A stretch of 64,000 nt of DNA, from contig NZ_CP007806.1 in assembly GCF_000219535.2 (NCBI RefSeq), forward strand, positions 3,816,501 through 3,880,500, in the 5' to 3' direction. The position numbers were made by a program, and so were the translations under genes. The stretch comes from Brevibacillus laterosporus LMG 15441. Lineage in GTDB: Bacteria > Bacillota > Bacilli > Brevibacillales > Brevibacillaceae. A model generated the notes under the pieces. It was not told where the DNA came from, ran no database searches, and saw only the letters and a list, made by a program, of their open reading frames with translations. Positions 55,123 to 63,435 of this stretch are shown here, piece after piece; within the stretch, counting starts at the first letter, position 1; every line of letters begins with the position of its first letter.

Positions 55123-56469
55123 TTACACTCCTTTAGGTTCTCTCATTTGTTGGATAAATTGGGTGTCGTAGCACCCCTTTTGGAAAGCTGGTTGTGCTAA
55201 AACATCCTGTAAAAAAGGCAGGTTGCTCTTTACCCCTTCAATTTTATAGCTCTCAACCGCCTTCTGCGCTAGTAAAACTGCTTGTTCTCGTGTCTCCCCT
55301 GATACAATCAGCTTAGCGATCATCGGATCATAAAACGGCGTCACGATCGTACCAGCCTGCACTGCATCATCAATGCGAACGCTTTCCATCTGCGGTATTT
55401 CATAAGCCGTTATCGTACCTGGTGATGGAAAAAAGGTAGCAGGATCTTCAGCATAAACTCGCAATTCTATGGCATGTCGTTTTGCCTTGACCTCATCCTG
55501 AGTAAAGGATAACGCTTCACCCCGTGCAATGCGGATTTGCCATTCAACTAAGTCAATCCCGATCATTTCTTCTGTTACGGGATGCTCCACTTGCAAACGA
55601 GTGTTCATTTCTAGAAAGTAAAAATTGCGCTCCCCATCCATAATAAACTCAACAGTCCCCGCACCAGTATATCCAACCGCCTCGGCTGCTGTTATGGCCA
55701 TAGCACACACGCTAGCTCGCGTTTTTTCATCTAAAAATGGGGACGGACTTTCTTCCACAACCTTCTGATGCCGTCGTTGAATAGAGCATTCACGCTCCAG
55801 CAAATGTAATGTTGTTCCCTGCTGATCTGCTAGGATTTGTACTTCAATGTGATGCGGTTGCTCGATATAACGTTCCAAAAACATCGTATCATTTCCAAAG
55901 TAAGCTTTTGCTCTTCCTTTAGCGGAAAGGAATGCCTGACGCATTTCATCATCGCTGTGGCACACCTGCATGCCTATACCTCCGCCTCCAGCGCTTGCTT
56001 TGAGCATAAGCGGATATCCAATGGATGCCGCTAATCGCACAGCATCCTCTGCGGTTTCCAGATGATCTTCAATCCCGGGAACAACAGGCACCCCCGCTCT
56101 ACGCATGAGCTGCCTGGCGTTTACCTTATCTCCCATTTGCTCGATAACAGACGGAGATGGCCCAATAAAGAGCAAGCCCTCCTGTTCACATCGCTTTGCA
56201 AACTCACTATTTTCAGAGAGTAATCCATAGCCAGGATGGATAGCATCCGCACCTGCTTCCTTAGCGGCCTTGATTACAGCCTCCATATTCAAATAGCTCT
56301 GTGGTACTGGCGGTGGTCCAATCCGAATGGCTTCATCCGCTTCTTTGACGAATAAAGCATCTTGATCAGCATCTGAATATACAGCTACGGTTGCTATTCC
56401 CATCTGTTTGAGGGTACGAATGATTCGCCTTGCAATTTCCCCCCGATTGGCAATACAAATTTTGTTCAC
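55123..56469 (-). CDS. yngHA: Biotin carboxylase subunit (AccC-like)
   Basis: A 448-residue ATP-grasp biotin carboxylase. The N-terminal IANRGEIARRII near residue 5, HPGYGLLSENSEFA near 77, the glycine loop KASAGGGGIGM near 157, ERECSIQRRHQKVVEE near 227, and EMNTRLQVEHPVTEE near 287 are all present. The start is GTG with GGGGGAGGT upstream. It is the first gene of the yng-type operon. A separate AccC for fatty-acid synthesis is expected elsewhere in the genome, so this one is assigned to catabolism by its neighbours. Confidence 0.93.
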   Translation of the reverse strand: MNKICIANRGEIARRIIRTLKQMGIATVAVYSDADQDALFVKEADEAIRIGPPPVPQSYLNMEAVIKAAKEAGADAIHPGYGLLSENSEFAKRCEQEGLLFIGPSPSVIEQMGDKVNARQLMRRAGVPVVPGIEDHLETAEDAVRLAASIGYPLMLKASAGGGGIGMQVCHSDDEMRQAFLSAKGRAKAYFGNDTMFLERYIEQPHHIEVQILADQQGTTLHLLERECSIQRRHQKVVEESPSPFLDEKTRASVCAMAITAAEAVGYTGAGTVEFIMDGERNFYFLEMNTRLQVEHPVTEEMIGIDLVEWQIRIARGEALSFTQDEVKAKRHAIELRVYAEDPATFFPSPGTITAYEIPQMESVRIDDAVQAGTIVTPFYDPMIAKLIVSGETREQAVLLAQKAVESYKIEGVKSNLPFLQDVLAQPAFQKGCYDTQFIQQMREPKGV

Positions 56470-56604
56470 GACCTCCCCCTCCTTTTCACTAAAAAGTTAG
56501 CCTCTTCTTTATATTGCCACTAATTTGTCAATTGTTCTAGATGTCAGCTAAAATTTTTTCATAAAACCAAATATTTCACCAAAGCACACTTATCAGTATT
56601 CAAA

Positions 56605-56635
56605 TTGAGCATTTCTGGGAAATCAAGTGTATAAT
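56605..56635 (+). promoter_or_regulatory. Candidate promoter of ylbP
   Basis: Plus strand: TTGAGC (56605-56610), perfect TATAAT (56630-56635), 19-bp spacer, longer than ideal. About 38 bp before the start codon. Confidence 0.45.
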
Positions 56636-56673
56636 AAAAAAGCAGACGTAATTTTTGAAAGGGGGCCATATCA

Positions 56674-57141
56674 ATGTATGAAGTAGTACGCTTGCACATT
56701 AATTACAAAACATTGGAAGAGTTCCAAAAATTCCGTGAGTTTGGACTTGAAGAGCTATCCATGAAAGAAGATTTGCAAGCCAATATTATCGAAAACGACT
56801 CTGAATCTCCCTTCTACGGGATTTATCATGAAGATCGTTTAGTTGCCCGGATGAGTCTATACAAAATTGATGCCAAGTATGATCGTTATTTTCAACCAAA
56901 ACAAGATTATTATGAACTATGGAAGCTAGAGGTATTACCTGAATATCGCAACAAAAATTATGGGACTGCATTAGTTAACCATGCCAAGAGCTTTTGTTTG
57001 CCGATAAAAACAAATTCCCGCTGTAGAGCAGATCAATTCTGGACAAAAATGGGGTTCTTCCCTGTGAAATATAATCCGGTTCGAGATAGAGGAGAGAATC
57101 CCTACGTTTGGTTACCAACTACGGTAGGTTTGCAAGACTAA
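56674..57141 (+). CDS. ylbP: GNAT-family N-acetyltransferase YlbP
   Basis: A 155-residue acetyltransferase of the GNAT fold. The acetyl-CoA region is visible as LWKLEVLPEYRNKNYGTALVNHAKSF (about residues 88-113, read in parts), in a somewhat divergent R/Q-x-x-G-x-G/A form (RNKNYG). YHEDRLVARMSLYKI near 50 is the central beta strand pair. In B. subtilis ylbP lies between rsfA (ylbO) and panE (ylbQ), and the same three genes are close here. The acceptor is unknown. A GGGGG ribosome site precedes ATG. Confidence 0.85.
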   Translation: MYEVVRLHINYKTLEEFQKFREFGLEELSMKEDLQANIIENDSESPFYGIYHEDRLVARMSLYKIDAKYDRYFQPKQDYYELWKLEVLPEYRNKNYGTALVNHAKSFCLPIKTNSRCRADQFWTKMGFFPVKYNPVRDRGENPYVWLPTTVGLQD

Positions 57142-57169
57142 CTTTTTTATTGATAAACTACCTGGAAGC

Positions 57170-57199
57170 AAGCTGACGCATTTTGGTGTCAGCTTTTTT
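57170..57199 (+). terminator. Intrinsic terminator of ylbP
   Basis: AAGCTGAC (57170-57177) pairs with GTCAGCTT (57188-57195), followed by six T on the plus strand, 30 bp after the ylbP stop codon. Confidence 0.8.
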
Positions 57200-57208
57200 G
57201 TATTGTAC

Positions 57209-57237
57209 GAAAAGAGCGATCCACGTAAGGACCGCTC
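57209..57237 (-). terminator. Probable terminator of rsfA
   Basis: GAGCGATCC (57214-57222) pairs with GGACCGCTC (57229-57237) with one internal mismatch; the minus-strand RNA then reads TTTTCG. The T-run is short, so efficiency may be moderate. Confidence 0.5.
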
Positions 57238-57256
57238 ATCTACTACCTTTTCGCGA

Positions 57257-58018
57257 TTATTCAATCCGTTCTAGATTGCCATTTGAATCCATTTTAAAGA
57301 CTGGCTTAGAGCTTTCCTCTTCTTTTAAAAAGGCCAATCGTCTTGCACGATCCATAATTTGCAGCAACGCTTTATAATCGTTGTTTACCCCAATATGATC
57401 CTCTAAATTTTTTCTTAGCTGCACATTTTGCTCTTTTAAATCTTTTATTTCTCGCTCACGCTGTTCTAATTCTCGTTCGAATTGCTTACATCTGCGTACA
57501 ACATCTTTATACCCCTGCAACAGCCTAATAGCTGATTCCACCTGCTGTTCCTCGCCTATTACTCTGGACGTTTCTATAGCATGGGTGAATGTAGGTATAG
57601 GCATTGCCACAGATGGCTTGCTTTCCTGAGCTTGTGCAATGCTTTCATGATGATGCAACTGTTGAGAAATAATTGAATCCATCACCGGCTCACTTTTTTG
57701 CTTTTCACGAGACTCAGGTACACTACTTTCTATGGGTTCACTTGAAATCTTGTTATCCAAACGAATTTCAGGCTGGATTCGTCCCAGCTTTTTCATTTGC
57801 TGACGCTGCGCCTTCGCAATAGAGATCGCAGCATCATACTGCTTGCGTACAGTGCTATTCCAACGAAACCCGCAGGCGGCGGAGGTCCGCCCTAGCCGCT
57901 GACCTACCTCTTCAAAAGCTGCCAACTGGGTACCACCCTCGCGTATATGGCGAAGCGTTACCTCTGCGAGTACCAGATCATCATCTTCCGTCCAAGCATC
58001 TTGTCTTGAAGCTACCAT
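57257..58018 (-). CDS. rsfA: RsfA-family prespore regulator
   Basis: A 253-residue protein of the RsfA/YlbO family. The N-terminal Myb/SANT-like domain (about residues 5-60: RQDAWTEDDDLVLAEVTLRHIREG then VGQRLGRTSAACGFRWNS, read in parts) probably binds DNA; a C-terminal coiled coil lies at about 160-215 (CKQFERELEQREREIKDLKEQ in heptads). In B. subtilis RsfA adjusts sigma-F-dependent gene expression in the forespore. It is convergent with ylbP, whereas gene order is otherwise as in Bacillus. Confidence 0.88.
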   Translation of the reverse strand: MVASRQDAWTEDDDLVLAEVTLRHIREGGTQLAAFEEVGQRLGRTSAACGFRWNSTVRKQYDAAISIAKAQRQQMKKLGRIQPEIRLDNKISSEPIESSVPESREKQKSEPVMDSIISQQLHHHESIAQAQESKPSVAMPIPTFTHAIETSRVIGEEQQVESAIRLLQGYKDVVRRCKQFERELEQREREIKDLKEQNVQLRKNLEDHIGVNNDYKALLQIMDRARRLAFLKEEESSKPVFKMDSNGNLERIE

Positions 58019-58159
58019 ATATAAAGTCCCTCCCGTTAACTGATAAGAACGATGTAGTTCATTCTATGCTTTTCCCTACTCTTGTAGAATAACAATTACT
58101 AGAAAAAAGTATCCCCAAGCTGACCGTTCTTTAAACGGGAGTAAATCTACTTAACCTAG

Positions 58160-58921
58160 CTATTCGCCTTTACGAAAGAATGAACTTATATACTGAAGAT
58201 GTTTTTCGTTGCCCCATAACGTCGCACATTGTTCAAGCTCCATTTGAATCGATTCTTGTAATGACGCGCCTTTCTTCTTCCAAGTTAGCATGTTCATATA
58301 AGCTGAAATACTCTTCAAGGGCTGCTTAGCAATCGCCGCGGCGAATTCCAATGTCTTCTCTCTTAGTTCGTCCGCCTGATATACGCCTTCCACTAATCCT
58401 ATTTGCAAAGCTTCCTCAGGCCCCAGCTTCTCTCCTGTTAGCAGCAAACGCAACGCAATAGATTCTGGCATTTTCGCAAAAAGACGACTACCACCCCCAA
58501 AGCCCGTAGAAATATGCATCGTAATTTGCACAAAGCGAAAAACAGCCAGCTCACTCATGAAACGAAAATGGCAAGCGCAGGCAAATTCAGCTCCGCCACC
58601 GATAGCTGGACCATTTACCATCGCAATGGTTGGCTTTCGAAATAAATCTATTCTGGTCAATAATTGTTCCGCTTTCTGTAATAAAGGCAGGGAATCTTCT
58701 CCCTTAACAGCTCCAAACTGACGTAAATCACCGCCAGATACAAATGCACTGCCTTCTCCAGTAAACAGAATCACTTTTATAGAATCATCTGTTTCACAAC
58801 TCGTAAGAGCATCCTGCAATTCCTCCATCATCTCTAGGCTTAAAGCATTACGTACATGTGGGCGATTGCAGATAATCTCAGCGATACCATTCTGTTTATG
58901 TACTAAGATGTTTTGGTACAT
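58160..58921 (-). CDS. Enoyl-CoA hydratase/isomerase family protein
   Basis: A 253-residue crotonase-fold protein. FVSGGDLRQFG near residue 64 and VNGPAIGGGAEFACACHFRF near 102 are the two oxyanion-hole segments. At the usual catalytic Glu positions the sequence reads ISTGFGGGSRLFAKM, which lacks the standard acidic residue, so it may be an isomerase, hydrolase or a degenerate member rather than a true hydratase. The ATG at 58921 after GGGAG is chosen; 37 further codons are open upstream but lack a ribosome site. It stands alone, outside the yng operon. Confidence 0.8.
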   Translation of the reverse strand: MYQNILVHKQNGIAEIICNRPHVRNALSLEMMEELQDALTSCETDDSIKVILFTGEGSAFVSGGDLRQFGAVKGEDSLPLLQKAEQLLTRIDLFRKPTIAMVNGPAIGGGAEFACACHFRFMSELAVFRFVQITMHISTGFGGGSRLFAKMPESIALRLLLTGEKLGPEEALQIGLVEGVYQADELREKTLEFAAAIAKQPLKSISAYMNMLTWKKKGASLQESIQMELEQCATLWGNEKHLQYISSFFRKGE

Positions 58922-59093
58922 GACAAACACTCCCTTCGCAACTGCTTCCATTGTAGTATGGACAAGCTTGTTGCGAAAACCCGTTTCCCCTTCATATTTA
59001 GGTAGAATCAATGATTTTTTTAACAAATTCATATGTTGTTACCCGCTAGCAAGGATAAGAAGCAACGTCTAAGCAATTTATTTTCATATACAA

Positions 59094-59171
59094 CAAAAAA
59101 ATGTCCACTCGTAAAGGCTTGCTTGCAAATGTGCTGGAAAGCAGTTCAAGGCCTGTTACAATGTGGACATT
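59094..59171 (-). terminator. Long structured terminator after mgsR
   Basis: Outer arms AATGTCCAC (59100-59108) and GTGGACATT (59163-59171) are perfectly complementary and enclose 54 nt that can fold further (AGGC..TTG with CAA..GCCT). The minus strand ends in seven T. The loop is unusually large for a plain terminator. Confidence 0.6.
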
Positions 59172-59223
59172 CTTTTGATAAATGATAAAATAGCGGTAAA
59201 TCCAATTCGTTACTCAATTCCTT

Positions 59224-59604
59224 TTATAGAAAAAATTCTTTCATAGCTGATTGATTGTAGCCAACAATTAGATGTTCACCATCTGTTAAAATAGGACGCT
59301 TCAATAAGGCAGGATCTTCACTCAACATTTCTAATAGTTCAGATACGGTCATATCGTTAATATCCATGTCTAAATCTTTGAATTTCTGACTGCGAGTTGA
59401 TAACAATTCATCCAGACCGCTTGACGTCATCTTAGCTATTTCCAAAAGCTCGCGCACGCTTGGTGGGTTTTTGAACAGGTGACGTTCTTCGTAATTCACT
59501 CCGTTTTCAGCCAACCACGCTTTCGCTTTACGACAGGATGTGCAGCTCGGATATGTAAAAAAAGTCAACGTACCGAGATTTGCATCTTTCATAGCTGTTG
59601 CCAT
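59224..59604 (-). CDS. mgsR: Spx/ArsC-family stress regulator MgsR
   Basis: A 126-residue thioredoxin-fold protein of the Spx family. The redox pair is C21-T-S-C24 in YPSCTSCRK; ERHLFKNPP near 42, STRSQKFKDL near 70 and LLKRPILTDGEHLIVGYN near 99 are family blocks. Wording of these blocks is closer to MgsR (YqgZ) than to Spx, and the nearby yqgY-like gene supports this because the two are neighbours in B. subtilis. MgsR binds RNA polymerase and directs part of the general stress response. Start ATG after GGAGG; an in-frame ATG five codons earlier contains that site. Promoter TTGACA-18-TAGAAT is present. Confidence 0.85.
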   Translation of the reverse strand: MATAMKDANLGTLTFFTYPSCTSCRKAKAWLAENGVNYEERHLFKNPPSVRELLEIAKMTSSGLDELLSTRSQKFKDLDMDINDMTVSELLEMLSEDPALLKRPILTDGEHLIVGYNQSAMKEFFL

Positions 59605-59680
59605 ATTGCATTCCTCCATATAATAAAGGTCTAATGGTAATCTACATGTATTGATAAAGTCACTTTACTTTCTATAGTAG

Positions 59681-59710
59681 ATTCTAGTCCTTCATTAAAC
59701 ACTATGTCAA
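59681..59710 (-). promoter_or_regulatory. Sigma-A promoter of mgsR
   Basis: Minus strand: perfect -35 TTGACA (59705-59710), 18-bp spacer, -10 TAGAAT (59681-59686). Transcription would start near 59674, leaving a leader of about 70 nt. No sigma-B-type promoter was noticed, although B. subtilis mgsR is under sigma-B. Confidence 0.65.
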
Positions 59711-59771
59711 TAGTATTTAATATAAAATCTTAATAAAAATTATTTACAAATCAAAGATATATAACAGAAGC

Positions 59772-59800
59772 TTAACAATTCACTAGAAATGGGCTACACT
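59772..59800 (+). promoter_or_regulatory. Candidate promoter of the SufR-like regulator
   Basis: Plus strand: -35 TTAACA (59772-59777), 17-bp spacer, -10 TACACT (59795-59800). About 35 bp before the start codon. Confidence 0.45.
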
Positions 59801-59834
59801 ATAAGACGAATGTTTTTGAAAGGGGGGATTTTTA

Positions 59835-60542
59835 ATGGAAAAGGCGCAAAAATTAACCAGCGCCCTCGCAGACCCCACACGTTTTTCTATCTATCAATAT
59901 GTAACCGATGCAAGCAAACCTGTAACAGTTCATGAAGTGGCGGAACAGTTTTCCATTCACCCTAACGTAGCCCGTCTGCATTTGACTAAATTGGAAGACG
60001 TTCAATTACTCCAATCTCAACTGGACAAAAGCGGAAAGGGCGGGAGACCTAGTCGACTTTACTCTATTTCAGATGAGGTTGTTAGCCTGCAATTTCCTCC
60101 AAGAGACTATCAGCTTTTGGCAGACATTGCTATTGAATCGCTCCTTTCCTTGGGAGTAGCAGGACAGGAAGCTTTAGTTACGATGGGAAAACGCTTGGGT
60201 CTAGAAGCGGCTAAACGCGCGCAGGACAAAAACAAACTGACTCCTTCACGTACGCTAGAAGACAAATTGGATTGTATTTACCGAATTGCTTTGGCACAGG
60301 GTTTGCGTCCTCAGTTTGAGGTAACTGATGATCATCAAGTACGTTTCCGCGTATTCAACTGTACCTTTTCAGAAATTGCAAAAAAACATCCGGCAAACAT
60401 CTGCAAAATGCATCACGCTATGCTAGAGGGTATTTTCCAAGCTTACTTTGGCAATATTGAGCTAATACCTGAAACATCAATGATTGGCGGATGCGAGTCA
60501 TGCAATTATGTCATCGCTAATCTACAAGAGCACCTGACATAA
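59835..60542 (+). CDS. ArsR/SufR-like regulator with a possible Fe-S site
   Basis: A 235-residue transcriptional regulator. The winged helix-turn-helix is at residues 5-80 (LADPTRFSIYQYV, VAEQFSIHPNVARLHLTKLE, wing GKGGRPSRLYSIS). The C-terminal half has a Cys/His set C176-x13-C190-x29-C220-x2-C223 with His193 and His194, in the order NCTFSEIAKKHP, NICKMHH, GGCESCNYVI. Such a set is known from SufR-type repressors that hold an Fe-S cluster and control Fe-S assembly genes. It is divergent from mgsR by 230 bp, and yqgY follows. Target genes are not evident. Alternative: a metal- or fatty-acyl-sensing relative with the same fold. Confidence 0.78.
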   Translation: MEKAQKLTSALADPTRFSIYQYVTDASKPVTVHEVAEQFSIHPNVARLHLTKLEDVQLLQSQLDKSGKGGRPSRLYSISDEVVSLQFPPRDYQLLADIAIESLLSLGVAGQEALVTMGKRLGLEAAKRAQDKNKLTPSRTLEDKLDCIYRIALAQGLRPQFEVTDDHQVRFRVFNCTFSEIAKKHPANICKMHHAMLEGIFQAYFGNIELIPETSMIGGCESCNYVIANLQEHLT

Positions 60543-60561
60543 TTCTGTCAAACCTAAACCG

Positions 60562-60590
60562 TTTACACTGCTTGACATGTCCTATATAAT
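60562..60590 (+). promoter_or_regulatory. Sigma-A promoter of yqgY
   Basis: Plus strand: -35 TTTACA (60562-60567), exactly 17-bp spacer, perfect -10 TATAAT (60585-60590). Confidence 0.7.
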
Positions 60591-60636
60591 GAAAACGACA
60601 ATCTTTTCAAAAAGTTCTGCCAAAGGAGGGATACAT

Positions 60637-60909
60637 ATGGATCGTATGTTTCGCGTACTTAGCTTCTGGACACTAATGATTGCTATTATGGCCTTCTGGG
60701 CTAATTTATTCCCAATGTCATTGTTGTTCTTCGGATTGACTGCCATTTTCCTGGCCCTTGGTTATATGCGTCTCACAGAAAGAACCTATTTGAATCTTTT
60801 CTTCTGTTTTATGTTTGTTTCATTTGTAGGCTTTACGTATTACACGTTCTACGGAATGCCACCAGCAACAGCAGGAGGAGAACATTCATTCCTGCACTTA
60901 TTAATGTAA
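60637..60909 (+). CDS. yqgY: DUF2626 membrane protein YqgY
   Basis: A 90-residue membrane protein of the DUF2626 family with three hydrophobic segments (about 8-26, 28-45, 53-72). The start MDRMFRVLSFWT is typical of the family and follows AAAGGAGG at ideal distance; 20 more in-frame codons upstream overlap the promoter and are rejected. In B. subtilis yqgY is next to mgsR (yqgZ); here the SufR-like gene lies between them. Function unknown. Confidence 0.85.
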   Translation: MDRMFRVLSFWTLMIAIMAFWANLFPMSLLFFGLTAIFLALGYMRLTERTYLNLFFCFMFVSFVGFTYYTFYGMPPATAGGEHSFLHLLM

Positions 60910-60931
60910 AAGTAGTTATGGTAAACACGAC

Positions 60932-60965
60932 AAAGAGCGAACTCCATTTAGGTATTCGCTCTTTT
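60932..60965. terminator. Bidirectional terminator between yqgY and the MidA-like gene
   Basis: AAAGAGCGAA (60932-60941) pairs perfectly with TTCGCTCTTT (60955-60964). T follows on the plus strand and a shorter T-run on the minus strand, so it can end both convergent genes. Confidence 0.75.
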
Positions 60966-60989
60966 GTTTGTTTCCAGTCTTACCTGCAT

Positions 60990-62189
60990 TTATTCTCTTT
61001 CTCCATCCATCAGCTTCTCTTGTACCAGCACTCGGAATAATCCACCCAATCCACTGGGTAAAATCAACTGCTGGATGGCTCGATTACGCTTCATTGCTAC
61101 ACTGGTAAACGGATCAGTGTCCTGATGTGCCTGAGCCTTGTCTAAAATACCATTTGCAAGTAAAAACTGATCTTGGCGTGTAAACGATTTAGTCAAAAGC
61201 CCTACCTCAGCCCCACACTCGATTAATCTGCTAAAATTAACATGTGCGGTTATATCCTGTTCTCCTAGCCGCTCTAAATAATCTTCATTCATCTGATGCT
61301 GATAATAGCAAGCAAGAGTTCCATTTTTTCGACTAGGATGATACAAATCCTCTGTTAAATCCCCATAGTCAATACTGATTACTCGTCCGCGTTCTAGCAT
61401 GCTACTCAAGGCGATCATCACCTCTTTTACTCCTGCCTGTACCTCTATGCGCATCCCATCTGGTAATCCTGTTGGAAGCTTATTGATGATAGCCGTTATT
61501 TCCGGAGATATTTCAGACATATATCCTTCATGAAAAATAACAGCTTGAGCTTCATCTGAATCTGCTAGTTGCTTCCTTTCTGATGCTGTGGAAAAGCTAG
61601 CTTGCTGGGTGATTGTTTCCCGTTTTTGATCGAAGCCAATGCCGATCTCACGCCATTTCCCACATACCCTTTCCAATAAGTGGACAGGAAAGGCATCAAA
61701 ATATTCGTTAGAGAAAATGACACCCTGAAATCGCTCGTTTCTGGCCGCTTCCTCTACTGTTTTGTACCAGATTTTTGGAAGTGAAAAATCCTGTAACCTT
61801 TCTTTTTGTAAGTCAGCATGATACGGACTTATTTCCACCATAATTACTCGTAGTCTCGCATATAATTTGGCATCTACCTCTCTGATTCTGGTCAAAATCT
61901 GTTCCATCAGGCCTCCTGTTCCTCCCCCTACTTCCATTAACACAGGGTTCATCATTTCATTATCCTTAAAAAACAGGAGAATAGAATCAGATAATGTCTC
62001 GCCAAAAATGTTACTCACTTGAGAACTAGTATAAAAGTCCCCTTTTTTCCCCACCTTATTTCCCTGTTTCATGTAATAGCCAAAATCTTGATGATATAAA
62101 CAAATAGCCATGAATTCAACAAATCGAATCATTTTATTCTTCTGATTTTTCATTTCTTTGCATAGATATCTTCTTAGTTCTGATGTCAT
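60990..62189 (-). CDS. MidA-like SAM-dependent methyltransferase (DUF185)
   Basis: A 399-residue class I methyltransferase of the DUF185/COG1565 group, related to mitochondrial NDUFAF7 (MidA), which methylates an arginine of a complex I subunit. Family markers: FMAICLYHQDFGYYMKQG near residue 27, KGDFYTSSQVSNIFGE near 49, the SAM loop EVGGGTGGLMEQIL near 86, FSNEYFDAFPVHL near 160 and ISIDYGDLTEDLY near 270. A GGAGATG ribosome site precedes ATG. The bacterial substrate is unknown. Confidence 0.88.
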   Translation of the reverse strand: MTSELRRYLCKEMKNQKNKMIRFVEFMAICLYHQDFGYYMKQGNKVGKKGDFYTSSQVSNIFGETLSDSILLFFKDNEMMNPVLMEVGGGTGGLMEQILTRIREVDAKLYARLRVIMVEISPYHADLQKERLQDFSLPKIWYKTVEEAARNERFQGVIFSNEYFDAFPVHLLERVCGKWREIGIGFDQKRETITQQASFSTASERKQLADSDEAQAVIFHEGYMSEISPEITAIINKLPTGLPDGMRIEVQAGVKEVMIALSSMLERGRVISIDYGDLTEDLYHPSRKNGTLACYYQHQMNEDYLERLGEQDITAHVNFSRLIECGAEVGLLTKSFTRQDQFLLANGILDKAQAHQDTDPFTSVAMKRNRAIQQLILPSGLGGLFRVLVQEKLMDGERE

Positions 62190-62315
62190 GCTTTTACATC
62201 TCCTTCAACGACAAATAAATTTGTTAAAAATATGACAACGTTTTTTTTTACATACAAATGAAGAAAGAACGTCTATAATGGTATAGGTATTATGCAAAAA
62301 TTTAGGAGGTTTATC

Positions 62316-63419
62316 ATGAAAACGTTTAAGTCCAAGCTACCAATCTTCCTTGCCATCTTTGCTATGTTTGCCCTTCTTCTCGCTGGCTGTGGGGCTAAAC
62401 AGCAGTCTGGAAAAGATGTAGCACAAGAAGCTTACAAGAAACAACTTTCTTTGAACTCTTACAGCTTTAGTGGCTCCTTGAAATTCAAAGTAGATGCAAC
62501 AGAAGAGCAGCTACAAAAAGATCCACAGGCGAAAATGGTTCTAGATGTATTAAAAAATTCTGAGCTTTCCTATCGTGGAAACCAATCTGTAGAGCCTTTC
62601 CAAACAGAACTTATCCTTGATGCAAAAGTAAATATGCAAGGTGTTAACACCACTTTCTCAGTACCAATGATTATGAATCAAGATAAAATGTGGATTAAGG
62701 TTCCTGCTCTTGGATTTATTCCTGGTATGGAAAAATTAGAAGGCAAATACATTGAACTTGATTATAAAGAAATGAAACAAATGGCTGAAGCTCAAGGCCA
62801 ACCAGCAAGCGTACCTGATTTCTCACCTGAAGCAATGAAAAAACAAAAAGAAGCAACTGTTAAAATCGTTGATTCTATGTTTAAACACTATGGTCCTGAT
62901 TATTTTGTAGAGGCTAAAAAAGAAGAAATTGCGAATCTACCTGCTGATGTAAAAGCTGATCGTATTATCAACATGAAATTGACTAATGATAATTTGATTC
63001 CTTTCTTAAAAACAACAGTAGATAATGTGATTCCTGAAGTGGTTAAAGTGATGTCTGAAACACCTGCTTATAAAGATATCTTAGCACAAGATTCCACTCA
63101 ACTTGAGGAAATGAAAAAAGGCTTGAAAGAAGTTTCTGCCGAAATCGACAAAAACAAAGATTTGATCAAATCAAACTTTAACATCCAAAAAGCAAATACT
63201 TATGTAGTAGTTGATAAAGACAATAATATTCCATATCAATTAGTAGATTGGGATGTAAAGGTTTCTGATAAAGAAAAACCTGAATCTGGCACAATTGGTA
63301 TTTCGCTTAGCTTTGAACAAAAGACTTCTAACTACAATGTAGCTCCTAAATGGGAACTTACACTTCCTAAGTCTGATGAAGTTATTACACTATCTCAATT
63401 ACAACAAGGCTCCTTTTAA
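62316..63419 (+). CDS. Secreted lipoprotein, unknown function
   Basis: A 367-residue lipoprotein. Signal peptide MKTFKSKLPIF with hydrophobic core and lipobox LLAGC (lipidated Cys near residue 25). The mature part alternates beta-rich stretches (YSFSGSLKFKVDA, FQTELILDAKVNMQG) and Lys-rich helices, resembling the two-layer hydrophobic-pocket folds of LolA/LppX-like lipoproteins; this is a shape comparison, not a family assignment. The ATG at 62316 follows AGGAGG closely; an ATG eight codons earlier overlaps that site. Lys codons are mostly AAA, giving a lower GC than neighbours. It is 16 bp upstream of the truncated secreted gene. Confidence 0.75.
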   Translation: MKTFKSKLPIFLAIFAMFALLLAGCGAKQQSGKDVAQEAYKKQLSLNSYSFSGSLKFKVDATEEQLQKDPQAKMVLDVLKNSELSYRGNQSVEPFQTELILDAKVNMQGVNTTFSVPMIMNQDKMWIKVPALGFIPGMEKLEGKYIELDYKEMKQMAEAQGQPASVPDFSPEAMKKQKEATVKIVDSMFKHYGPDYFVEAKKEEIANLPADVKADRIINMKLTNDNLIPFLKTTVDNVIPEVVKVMSETPAYKDILAQDSTQLEEMKKGLKEVSAEIDKNKDLIKSNFNIQKANTYVVVDKDNNIPYQLVDWDVKVSDKEKPESGTIGISLSFEQKTSNYNVAPKWELTLPKSDEVITLSQLQQGSF

Positions 63420-63435
63420 TTATTGACAAAAGCCT

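Noticed and set aside
56470-56600. Sigma-E promoter expected upstream of the yng-type operon
   Set aside because: An AAATATT-like -35 can be read but no CATACAMT-like -10 at the right distance; a TTGACA nearby also lacks a -10 at 16-18 bp.
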